From assembly GCA_030753015.1 (NCBI GenBank), contig JASMDC010000023.1:1-62390 (forward strand): 62,390 nucleotides of DNA, given 5' to 3'. The stretch is from Candidatus Undinarchaeales archaeon. Its GTDB lineage: Archaea; SpSt-1190; JASMDC01. Numbering within the stretch: the first letter of the stretch is position 1; each line of letters starts with the position of its first letter. Shown here piece after piece: positions 1 to 7,637 of this stretch. The translations under genes and the position numbers were made by a program. The notes below the pieces were generated by a model that saw nothing but the letters and a program-made list of their open reading frames with translations, was not told the DNA's origin and searched no databases.

Positions 1-94
1 AACAGATAGACAGAGGACCAAACCCCCGGCAACGGCTCCGGAGGCACAGGCCCCAAAGGCCTATTTATAAAGGGTAGGCCTTCCTTTGAGAAAT

Positions 95-105
95 GTTTAT
101 ATATT
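95..105 (+). promoter_or_regulatory. TATA box of the J-domain gene
   Basis: A TTTATATA-type box lies about 40 bases before the ATG at 141. At the usual archaeal spacing the transcript would start near 126, giving a leader of about 15 nt. The start site is inferred. Confidence 0.6.
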
Positions 106-109
106 AGTA

Positions 110-125
110 ACTACTATATAGTAGT
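110..125. promoter_or_regulatory. 16-bp perfect palindrome at the inferred transcription start
   Basis: The sequence ACTACTATATAGTAGT is a perfect palindrome lying just downstream of the TATA box and next to the inferred start site of the J-domain gene. Its position suits a repressor operator that blocks polymerase. That role is inference from symmetry and position only. Confidence 0.4.
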
Positions 126-140
126 AACTGGTGTTATATC

Positions 141-833
141 ATGGCCTATGAGTTCACGAACCTCACCGATGCCTATCAAGCCCTGGGAGTCAAGTCCGGG
201 GCAGGTGAGAAGGATGTGAAGGACGCCTATCGCTCCCTGGCCATGCAGCATCATCCCGACAGGGGCGGCGATGCCAACATATTCGACGTGATCACCAAGG
301 CCCGTGATTACATCAATGACAACGGCTACGGAGCCGGCCCTGGTGTGGAAAAGCTCATCGAGGGCGAAAAGGGCGGCAATATCGTCCCCTATCAGGCTCC
401 CACGCCATCCTACGGTGCACGCGGCGCTCATATCGACGAGCTGGAGCGGGGGCTCGCTGAACAGCGGTACGATGCTGCCGGAACCAATCCTTACGCGGAT
501 AATCCTCAGGAGACCGCTGAGCGGAGTGCGAAGCTCGGCAAGTACTGGGAGGGTGCCAAGGAGTTCGGAAAGGGTGCACTCGACCTTGGTGGTCGCGCCG
601 TCAAGGGCGCCGGGAACGCCATCGAGAGCGGCATCGGCTACGTCGGTGCCACTTACAAGAAGGACTCCGCTTCACGCGCTCATGATCTCTATGAGACCTC
701 AAAGACACTCGGAGAGGCCCGGGACGTCTACTACCAGGGCATCCTCAAGAACAAAGCGCAGATGCAGAGCACCATAAACCAGATCGAGGAGATCACACCT
801 AGTACGATGGAGCTCATGTTCGACTGGCTCTAG
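141..833 (+). CDS. J-domain (DnaJ N-terminal) protein
   Basis: This 230-residue protein has an N-terminal J domain (about residues 8-60) with the HPD motif at 38-40 that stimulates DnaK/Hsp70 ATPase. The zinc-finger and substrate-binding domains of true DnaJ are absent, so it is a specialised co-chaperone rather than DnaJ. Residues about 135-175 are rich in Gly and Ala and weakly hydrophobic (GALDLGG, GAGNAIESGIGYVGATY), so they could contact a membrane. The rest is hydrophilic and helical. It stands alone, and no DnaK gene lies nearby. The start is the ATG that follows a TATA box and a palindrome. The Hsp70 partner is unknown. Confidence 0.8.
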   Translation: MAYEFTNLTDAYQALGVKSGAGEKDVKDAYRSLAMQHHPDRGGDANIFDVITKARDYINDNGYGAGPGVEKLIEGEKGGNIVPYQAPTPSYGARGAHIDELERGLAEQRYDAAGTNPYADNPQETAERSAKLGKYWEGAKEFGKGALDLGGRAVKGAGNAIESGIGYVGATYKKDSASRAHDLYETSKTLGEARDVYYQGILKNKAQMQSTINQIEEITPSTMELMFDWL

Positions 834-840
834 GCTCTGG

Positions 841-1134
841 TCAGAACCACTGATTCAAGCCGGTCTGTCCTTTCTTCGGCGGCTCATCATCAGCAGATAC
901 AGGTTCAGGTATTGAAAGAGCATCAGGATCGCCCAGCGGAAGGGTCTCCTGTACTTGGTTCGCTGACTCCACATGCAGGCCCTTCACTATGTCGAAGAAG
1001 GTCTTCCGCTTCCCGTCCCGGTAGGACACGAAGTTGGCACAGATACCGACGCTCCTCGAGAGGGGTACAGGGTCCGAGGCAAGGAAGGTACAAGCGCCGT
1101 TGCGGGCGTGAAGGCATTCAGGACAAGTGGGCAT
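841..1134 (-). CDS. Small four-cysteine protein, function unknown
   Basis: This is a 97-residue soluble protein. Its N-terminal half carries Cys4, Cys7, Cys15 and Cys32 (CPEC...AC...GIC), a spacing suited to one zinc or Fe-S site. The C-terminal half is acidic and looks disordered. The ATG lies six bases beyond the stop of the nucleotidyltransferase gene, and a strong AGGAGGT ribosome site sits inside the end of that gene. The two are therefore co-transcribed and translationally coupled. I do not recognise the family. Confidence 0.6.
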   Translation of the reverse strand: MPTCPECLHARNGACTFLASDPVPLSRSVGICANFVSYRDGKRKTFFDIVKGLHVESANQVQETLPLGDPDALSIPEPVSADDEPPKKGQTGLNQWF

Positions 1135-1139
1135 CCGGC

Positions 1140-2210
1140 TCAGGACCTCCTTACAAAGGAGTGGTCGCCGAGCACGAACTCAACGGTGTGCGAGGACAGG
1201 TTCCCTACTCCAACAGAGGCCGCACGCCCAAGGATCGAGTTGACGAGCTTGATCGGGTAGTCGATCTTGCACTCGTCCATCATGATGCTCTCCTCAATGG
1301 ACGTGTTCTTCACGGTGACGTTGTTTCCGATGGATACGTAAGGGCCGATGATACAGTCCGGGCCGATGGTGCAGCCCTCGCCGATGGTCACGGGCCCGCG
1401 GATGATGACATCCTTGCCGATGGTCGAGCCTTTTCCGATGGCCACTACACCACGGACCACCGCTTCCTCGCTCACGGTACCACGAATGTCAGTGGTGAGC
1501 TCGTTGAGGATGAACCGGTTGCCCTCAAGAAGGTCTTCGGGCTGCCCCGTGTCCTTCCAGCTACCCTTCAGCTTGACGGCGTTGACAGGCCTCTTCCGTT
1601 TGAGGAAGGTCTCGATCGTGTCCGTCAGCTCGTACTCTCCTCTTGCTGAGGGTTTGAGCTTACCTATGATGTCCCACACCTCGGGGCCTGAGAAGAAGTA
1701 GATGCCCGCTATAGCAAGGTTGGTCTTCGGCTCCTTGGGCTTCTCGACCACGCGAAGGATAGTGCCATCGTCCACCTCGGCGACACCGAACTTCTCGGGA
1801 TCGTTGACGGGGAACAGGGCGACTGAGCATGGTGCACCGCTGGCCTCATGCTGGCCGACCATGTCCTTGATGGGCATGTTGAAGATTATATCCCCCAGGA
1901 GCACGATGAAGGAGTCGTCGCCCACCCATTCCTTGGCGATGCTTACCGCGTGAGCGAGCCCCTTGCGTTCCAGCTGGTCGCGGTAGGTGATCTTTACACC
2001 GAAACCCGAACCGTCTCCCAGAAACTCCATCAGGGGCGCCTTCATGTACCCGACGATAAGGCACAGTTCGCTAATACCCGCATCCCGGAGCTTCTCTACT
2101 ATGTACTGGATGACCGGCTTGTTAGCGAGCGGGAGCAGTTGTTTAGGTCCCGTATGGGTAATGGGTCTCATGCGTGTGCCGAACCCGGCGGCGAGGATGA
2201 CGGCCTTCAT
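1140..2210 (-). CDS. Glucose-1-phosphate thymidylyltransferase-like nucleotidyltransferase (long form)
   Basis: The 356-residue protein joins an NTP-transferase domain (about 1-235; signature AAGFGTRMRPIT and KQLLPLANKP) to a left-handed beta-helix of hexapeptide repeats (about 245-340; repeated IGxxxxIG units). This matches the long RmlA family that makes dTDP- or UDP-glucose from glucose-1-phosphate, the entry to activated deoxysugars. The exact nucleotide and sugar cannot be read from sequence. The ATG at 2210 is preferred to a GTG one codon earlier, because a TATA box at 2231-2242 predicts transcription starting at about 2210. It fits the glycan genes on its other side. Confidence 0.85.
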   Translation of the reverse strand: MKAVILAAGFGTRMRPITHTGPKQLLPLANKPVIQYIVEKLRDAGISELCLIVGYMKAPLMEFLGDGSGFGVKITYRDQLERKGLAHAVSIAKEWVGDDSFIVLLGDIIFNMPIKDMVGQHEASGAPCSVALFPVNDPEKFGVAEVDDGTILRVVEKPKEPKTNLAIAGIYFFSGPEVWDIIGKLKPSARGEYELTDTIETFLKRKRPVNAVKLKGSWKDTGQPEDLLEGNRFILNELTTDIRGTVSEEAVVRGVVAIGKGSTIGKDVIIRGPVTIGEGCTIGPDCIIGPYVSIGNNVTVKNTSIEESIMMDECKIDYPIKLVNSILGRAASVGVGNLSSHTVEFVLGDHSFVRRS

Positions 2211-2230
2211 CACATCGCTCTAGGACAGCC

Positions 2231-2242
2231 GGTTTTTTATTG
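2231..2242. promoter_or_regulatory. Shared divergent TATA box
   Basis: An AT-rich box (GTTTTTTATTG) lies between divergent genes. Going left it is about 26 bases from the ATG at 2210, consistent with a leaderless mRNA. Going right it predicts a start near 2262, 15 nt before the GTG at 2277. One box may serve both directions. Confidence 0.5.
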
Positions 2243-2276
2243 TTTGTCCGTGTGCGTGGGCCGCGAGGTCGTACGC

Positions 2277-3713
2277 GTGAACTATCCGAGTCGCCAAGGG
2301 AAGTACGCCGTGGCGGCAGCGCTCCTCGTGGCCCTCGTTTTCAGGCTGAGCATAAATGCGGCGCTGTTATCCGCCAATCCCCTGCCCGTGGGTAATGATG
2401 GCTCCTGGCACCTGGCCCGTCCGGCCAACATCGGTATCGAGGGTCGCGTCCCCGACGGGAGCGTACCGGATCCCGTGGAGAAGCGGTTCTACGAATATCC
2501 CGTCCCTTATCATCTCCTTATCCTCGTGCTCAACTGGTCCACATCGCTCGGGCGGCTCACGCTCTTCCGTCTCCTCCACTTCGTCCAGCCCCTTGTCCAC
2601 GTGCTCCTCGTGTACGCCCTCCTGCGGCCATCCCTGGGCAGACGGTACGCATCCCTGGGCGCGATCATGGCAGCGGGCACCGTGTCCACGGGCCATTACC
2701 ACGGTCTCCTCTTCGCCTATCCTTCGACGCTCGGTCTCCTCCTTCTCCTGGCATCGATGCTGCTCCTGCGTCACGGGAGGACCGGGATGGCTGTCGTCGT
2801 CCTCCTGGCCGGATTCCAGACCCATTACGCTGTGGCCACCATGGGGCCGATCATCTACCTTCTCCTTGCTATCGAGCCCATGGACCGACGCCCCGCCCTG
2901 ACCGTGCTCACCGTGGCCCTAGCGGCCTTTGTGGTACTGTGGTTAATCCCCACCTTCGCCACCACGGGCCACCTGCCCAAGGCCCAGACGGTGCGCAATG
3001 CCGCCGATATGGTCCCCGGGGCCCGTTCACTGCTCGAGCGATGGTTCCCCACACCGCCGGCAGAGGACCGTCCGGTCGAGCGGTACATCCAAGTGGAATC
3101 GGTGGCCTATCCCAAGCTGAAGAACCTCCTCCTCCTCAATCCCGTGCTCATCCTGCTCGCCCTCGCCGGTCTATCCTGGCGCGATCATCTCCGCCTGATA
3201 TGGCTTCCCGGCGCTCTCCTGTTCCTCGCAGGATTCCCCGGTTCCTACCGACTCATGCTCTTCGCAGCCCAGCTCCTGCCACTGGCCGCCGCCCCCGCCC
3301 TCGCTCAGCTGATCCGTGAGGTGAGGAACGGGTATCCCCAGGCATTACTCCTCGCACTTGTCCTCATCCCGGGCCCGCTGGTCGAGACCCATCTGGCCAT
3401 GGAGTGGAAGCAGGTGTACACACCCGTCGAGTACACCGACGCCCTGCAGGTCCACGACCAGCTCCGTGCGGGAGATGTGGCCGCGTGCGATCCTGTTGTA
3501 TACTCGGTGCTCGCTATGACGGGTGAGAATCCCGGGTACCGGATAGAGCGTCATGACTGCGATCCCCCCTCGACGTACCTCGTGCTCCACGAGCGATGCG
3601 AGTGTACCGACTGCCGGCGTGCCCAGGCGCCGTGCACGCAGGTACTGCCCGAACGTAAGGAAGTGCTGCGGGTCGGATCGTATACCGTGTACGGAAGTCG
3701 GACCGCCGGGTGA
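2277..3713 (+). CDS. Polytopic membrane protein, GT-C glycosyltransferase-like
   Basis: About 478 residues with ten or more membrane segments. After the first segment an external loop reads GNDGSWHLARPANIGIEGRV and continues to a YEYPVPYHLL stretch. This acidic, Asp/His-containing loop before a tyrosine-proline segment is typical of lipid-linked-sugar GT-C enzymes such as oligosaccharyl- and mannosyltransferases. The C-terminus has a Cys-rich tail (CDPP, RCECTDC, APC). No ATG is usable. The GTG at 2277 has a GAGGT ribosome site ten bases ahead and lies downstream of the inferred transcription start. The family assignment rests on topology and loop pattern only; substrate unknown. Confidence 0.6.
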   Translation: MNYPSRQGKYAVAAALLVALVFRLSINAALLSANPLPVGNDGSWHLARPANIGIEGRVPDGSVPDPVEKRFYEYPVPYHLLILVLNWSTSLGRLTLFRLLHFVQPLVHVLLVYALLRPSLGRRYASLGAIMAAGTVSTGHYHGLLFAYPSTLGLLLLLASMLLLRHGRTGMAVVVLLAGFQTHYAVATMGPIIYLLLAIEPMDRRPALTVLTVALAAFVVLWLIPTFATTGHLPKAQTVRNAADMVPGARSLLERWFPTPPAEDRPVERYIQVESVAYPKLKNLLLLNPVLILLALAGLSWRDHLRLIWLPGALLFLAGFPGSYRLMLFAAQLLPLAAAPALAQLIREVRNGYPQALLLALVLIPGPLVETHLAMEWKQVYTPVEYTDALQVHDQLRAGDVAACDPVVYSVLAMTGENPGYRIERHDCDPPSTYLVLHERCECTDCRRAQAPCTQVLPERKEVLRVGSYTVYGSRTAG

Positions 3714-3747
3714 ACCTTCTTAAAGGTTGGAGACGCTGACCGCCCCG

Positions 3748-4743
3748 ATGGAGCTTCTCCCGCTGGCGGCCCTCTCTTTCGGTACCGCACTGGCCTCCAG
3801 CCTCGCTCTCACACCCCGTCTGGCCGCCGCCATCAAGGACCGGGGCCATACCGTCCCGGACCGGTACAAGCTCGACCTTCCTGAAACGCCCACCCTAGGC
3901 GGAGCGTGCGTGCTCACAGGCTGCTTCCTCTCCATCATCCTCTCCATCCTCCTAATAAAGAACGTTCCCACAACACAGGGTGTCACCCTCCTGGAGAAGA
4001 TGCTCATCTACTACATCATCATGTTCTTCTTCGCCATCTTCGGCATCATGGACGACATCCTGGTGCTCAGCCGTCGCATCAAGCTCGTGGTCCCCATAAT
4101 CCTGGTCATCCCATTCGTCCGGCTGGTGGACCCCATGGTCCGGTTCCCGCTCATGGGGCAGATCGACCTGCCTCCGGTGGCCCTCTACTTCTTCCTGGCC
4201 TTCTACGTCATGGTGGTCGCTAACATGACCAACTTCCACGCCTCGTACAATGGGCTCTCCACGGGGCTGTCGGCCATTCTTATGGCGGCGATGATGCTCA
4301 AGAGCTACCTCATGAACCGGCCTGACGGTGTGCTCATCCTCGCACCTCTGTTCGGCGCGACGGTAGGATTCCTCTGGTTCAACTTCCCACCATCACGCAT
4401 CTTCCCCGGGAACTCCGGGACCTTCCTCTACGGAGGATGTATCGGGTTCTTCCTCATCCTTCAGGAGCTCAAGACCTTCGGGCTCGTAGCCCTGGCCGCC
4501 CACATAATCAACTTCCTGCTGTTCCTGTTGTACATGAAGACCAAGATCATCCCCTGGGTGCGAGGCAAATACGAATATACCAACTTCGGGAAGGTCGACG
4601 AGGACGGGTTCCTGGTGCCCCCCCATCGAGGGCTCCTGAAATTCCTGGTGGCGTCCTTCCGCCCGACAACGGAGCGCACCGCCGTGCTGACGCTCTATGC
4701 GCTCACGGCCCTGTCCTGCGCGGCGGGGCTTGTGCTGACCTAG
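3748..4743 (+). CDS. MraY/WecA-family glycosyl-1-phosphate transferase (dolichyl-P GlcNAc-1-P transferase type)
   Basis: A 331-residue membrane protein with about ten membrane helices. It has the family signatures: PTLGG near residue 53, a DD pair in FGIMDDILVL, and NMTNFHASYNGLSTG, which is the archaeal/eukaryotic form of the NxxNxxDGxxGL region. These enzymes transfer a sugar-1-phosphate from UDP-sugar to polyprenyl or dolichyl phosphate in the first membrane step of N-glycan or polysaccharide assembly. The ATG at 3748 lies about 26 bases after a TTCTTAAAGG box, which fits a leaderless message; the longer frame opening at a TTG is less likely. Confidence 0.85.
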   Translation: MELLPLAALSFGTALASSLALTPRLAAAIKDRGHTVPDRYKLDLPETPTLGGACVLTGCFLSIILSILLIKNVPTTQGVTLLEKMLIYYIIMFFFAIFGIMDDILVLSRRIKLVVPIILVIPFVRLVDPMVRFPLMGQIDLPPVALYFFLAFYVMVVANMTNFHASYNGLSTGLSAILMAAMMLKSYLMNRPDGVLILAPLFGATVGFLWFNFPPSRIFPGNSGTFLYGGCIGFFLILQELKTFGLVALAAHIINFLLFLLYMKTKIIPWVRGKYEYTNFGKVDEDGFLVPPHRGLLKFLVASFRPTTERTAVLTLYALTALSCAAGLVLT

Positions 4744-4791
4744 CGGCCGCGGCCCCAACGAATAAATACCTTCACGTGTCCCCATCCCGCG

Positions 4792-5832
4792 ATGAGGACC
4801 CTCGTGGACATCAACCACCCTGCCCATGTCCACTTCTTCCGATGCGCTGTCAAGGAGCTCCGGGACCGGGGACATGAGGTGCTCATCACCGCCCGGAACA
4901 AGGAGTGCGAATACGCGCTCTTGGACGCCTACGGTCTCGAGTACACTGACCTGGGAACCCACTACAAGGGACTTGCGGGCAAAGCCGTGGGCATGCTGGC
5001 CATCGACGCACGGCTCGCCAAGGTTGCGCGTCGCTTCCGCCCCCACGTGCTCACGGGCATCCACAACACATACGCGGCCCACGTGTCCCGCCTTACTCGG
5101 GCCAGGTCGGTCGTTTTCACCGATACAGAGCACGCACGGCTCGCCAACACCATCACCTTCCCCTTCGCGCACCGCATCGTCACCCCTGCATGCTTCCGCC
5201 TCGACCTCGGCCCCAAACACAGGCGATATCGTGGCTACCACGAGCTGGCCTACCTGCGGCCGGAACGGTTCACACCCGACCCGGTCATGATAGAGCGGAC
5301 TGGCGTTGATCCTGACGAGCCCTTCGTCGTGGTCCGGCTCGTGTCCTGGGGGGCCAGCCACGATGTGGGACATCGTGGGCTCGGACAACGCGAGAGCCTA
5401 CGCCTCGTCCGTGCCCTCGAGAAAGAGGCGCGAGTCGTGGTCACTACCGAGGAGGCCGCAGGGAGGGAGCTTGCGCGTAACGTGGTCAGTATCCCCCCGC
5501 ACGAGATGCACCACCTCCTGGCGTTCGCCTCACTCTACATCGGAGAGGGGGCGACCATGGCCTCAGAGGCCGCCGTTCTCGGGACGCCTGCGCTCTACGT
5601 GAATCCACTGGACCTGGGCTACATGGCCGAGCAGGAGGAGCGGTACGGGCTCGTCCACCGCTTCCTGGAAAAGGGGACAACGGCGGACGACCTCCTCGAG
5701 GCAGCACTCCCGCTCCTGACCGAACCGGACGCACAAAAGCGTACGGCAGCTGCACGCGAACGCCTCCTTGAGGAGACCGAGGATGTCACTGAGGTCATCT
5801 GCGAGCATCTGCTCGACACTGCTGACATGTGA
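4792..5832 (+). CDS. DUF354 family protein (GT-B/UDP-sugar epimerase-like fold)
   Basis: The 346-residue soluble protein begins RTLVDINHPAHVHFF, the hallmark of DUF354. It contains the mid-protein VVVRLVSWGASHDVGH segment and the ...GEGATMASEAAVLGTPALYV nucleotide-sugar-binding pattern typical of GT-B folds. Members sit in archaeal and bacterial polysaccharide clusters and are thought to be glycosyltransferases or 2-epimerase relatives; none is assigned here. A TATA-like AATAAATACC at 4760-4769 lies about 27 bases before the ATG, so the transcript is probably leaderless. Confidence 0.8.
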   Translation: MRTLVDINHPAHVHFFRCAVKELRDRGHEVLITARNKECEYALLDAYGLEYTDLGTHYKGLAGKAVGMLAIDARLAKVARRFRPHVLTGIHNTYAAHVSRLTRARSVVFTDTEHARLANTITFPFAHRIVTPACFRLDLGPKHRRYRGYHELAYLRPERFTPDPVMIERTGVDPDEPFVVVRLVSWGASHDVGHRGLGQRESLRLVRALEKEARVVVTTEEAAGRELARNVVSIPPHEMHHLLAFASLYIGEGATMASEAAVLGTPALYVNPLDLGYMAEQEERYGLVHRFLEKGTTADDLLEAALPLLTEPDAQKRTAAARERLLEETEDVTEVICEHLLDTADM

Positions 5833-5899
5833 GGGTGCCGTCGTCCCAAACGAGCACATTAAAGCTTTTTGGGAGGAAGCGTGAGCAGGCTGATCCACC

Positions 5900-7615
5900 A
5901 TGCACATCCTTGGTATCCATGACGGGCATAATGCCTCCGCCTGCCTCATCACCGATGGTGAGACCATCATCGCGCTCCAGGAGGAACGTTTTACCAACAC
6001 GAAGAACATCTCAGGCTTCCCTGCCAAGGCCGTCACCGAGATACTCAAACGGTCCGGGCTGTCGCCCGACGACATCGACCTTGTGGCCGTGGCAAGTACC
6101 CACACTCCCACTCCCTTCACGCGGGATAACATCCTCCAAGGATACAGGCGCGACACCAATCTCACGGCCAGGCTGAAAGAGCTCGTGAAGAAGACCCCCG
6201 TCTACACCATGTACAAGGCCAAGCGTCGCAAGGAACGTGAAAAGACGCTGATGGACGCAGGGTTCGATCTCTTACGGGTCAAATACGTCGACCACCACCT
6301 CTGCCACGCTGCCTGCGCATACTACGGTGCACCCTGGCGTGACGAGCGGGTGCTCGTGCTCACCAACGACGGCTCCGGCGACGGATTATGCGCCACGGTG
6401 TCCGTTGCTGAGGGCGGTGTCATCAAGCGTATCGCGGAGACGGAGAAAGGCCACTCGATCGGTAACATCTACTCGCGGACGACCTTCATGATGGGGCTCG
6501 TACCACTGGAGCATGAGTTCAAGATCATGGGGATGGCTCCCTACGCCTCCCCCGCCGGCGCCGAGAAAGGGTACGAGGCCTATGCTGATCTCATCGATGT
6601 CAATCCGGACGATCCCCTCACCATCAAGAGGGCCATCCCTGAGCCCACGCACCTCATCTACCAGCGCCTGCGGGAGCGCACGGAGTTCTTACGGTTCGAT
6701 TGGATCTCCGCCGGGCTCCAGCGGATCACCGAGGAGGTCATCAGCCGATGGGTCGAGGCCGCTGTGAAAAAGACCGGTATCTCCACCGTTGTGATGGCCG
6801 GTGGCGTGTTCATGAACGTGGCGGCCAATAAGCGCGTCCTCGAACTTCCGTGCGTGGATAAGCTCTTCGTGTTCCCCTCGTGCGGCGATGACACTACCGC
6901 GATCGGCGCCGCCTATCAGGTGTACGCCGACGTTTGCCGTGATGAGGGCCGCGAGATCGACATCCCGCCCATTGAGGGATTCTATCTGGGCGACGATTTC
7001 ACGGACGCGGACGTATCGATCACTGTGGACGCTGCACGAGAGCGGTTCACCTTCGACGCAGAACGTGTGAAGGACATCGACGGCGAGACCGGCGCGCTCA
7101 TGGCCGCTGGCGAGGTAGTGGCACGATGTCAGGGCAGGATGGAGTTCGGGGCCCGGGCGCTCGGGAACCGCTCGATCCTGGGCGATGCCTCGGACGCCAA
7201 CTGCGTGCGGACCATCAACATGATGATAAAGAAGCGGGACTTCTGGATGCCCTTCGCCCCCGTGATGCTCGACAGACGAGCGTCCGACTATATCATCAAT
7301 CCCAAGGAGATGCCGGCGCCATACATGATCATGCTCTTCGACACGACCAAGAACCATGAGGACCTCATCGCCGCCGTCCACCAAGCGGACCTCACGGCCA
7401 GGCCCCAGGTCATCCGCAAGGACTGGAACGGCGGGTACTACCGCGTCCTCGAGAGCTTCGAGAAGGAGACCGGTCGCGGGGTCGCCCTCAATACGTCCTT
7501 CAACCTTCACGGCTACCCAATCGTCCACGGTCCCGAGGAGGCGCTGTGGGTGTTCGAGAACTCCGGGCTCACGCATCTCGCCTTGGGGGATATGCTCCTC
7601 TCAAAGAAGGCGTAA
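5900..7615 (+). CDS. NodU/CmcH-type O-carbamoyltransferase
   Basis: At 571 residues it has the full family layout. An N-terminal HSP70/Kae1-like ATPase fold begins ILGIHDGHNASACLI and includes the metal-binding His cluster DHHLCHAACAYYG and the MAGGVFMNVAAN motif. A C-terminal domain includes RMEFGARALGNRSIL and carries the carbamoyl site. Such enzymes transfer a carbamoyl group from carbamoyl phosphate to a hydroxyl of a sugar or small molecule through carbamoyl-adenylate. Following the glycosyltransferase genes, it probably decorates the surface glycan. An ATTAAAGC box at 5859-5866 precedes it. Confidence 0.9.
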   Translation: MHILGIHDGHNASACLITDGETIIALQEERFTNTKNISGFPAKAVTEILKRSGLSPDDIDLVAVASTHTPTPFTRDNILQGYRRDTNLTARLKELVKKTPVYTMYKAKRRKEREKTLMDAGFDLLRVKYVDHHLCHAACAYYGAPWRDERVLVLTNDGSGDGLCATVSVAEGGVIKRIAETEKGHSIGNIYSRTTFMMGLVPLEHEFKIMGMAPYASPAGAEKGYEAYADLIDVNPDDPLTIKRAIPEPTHLIYQRLRERTEFLRFDWISAGLQRITEEVISRWVEAAVKKTGISTVVMAGGVFMNVAANKRVLELPCVDKLFVFPSCGDDTTAIGAAYQVYADVCRDEGREIDIPPIEGFYLGDDFTDADVSITVDAARERFTFDAERVKDIDGETGALMAAGEVVARCQGRMEFGARALGNRSILGDASDANCVRTINMMIKKRDFWMPFAPVMLDRRASDYIINPKEMPAPYMIMLFDTTKNHEDLIAAVHQADLTARPQVIRKDWNGGYYRVLESFEKETGRGVALNTSFNLHGYPIVHGPEEALWVFENSGLTHLALGDMLLSKKA

Positions 7616-7637
7616 GACCTCTCCCAGGGGAAGTCGC

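Noticed and set aside
1-94. A gene at the left edge
   Set aside because: Only a TATA-like CTATTTATAAAG is visible at 61-72, with no start codon and coding frame on either strand that reaches the edge convincingly.
6689-7576. A 295-codon minus-strand frame inside the carbamoyltransferase gene
   Set aside because: The plus-strand frame has all NodU motifs. The antisense frame is a high-G+C shadow.
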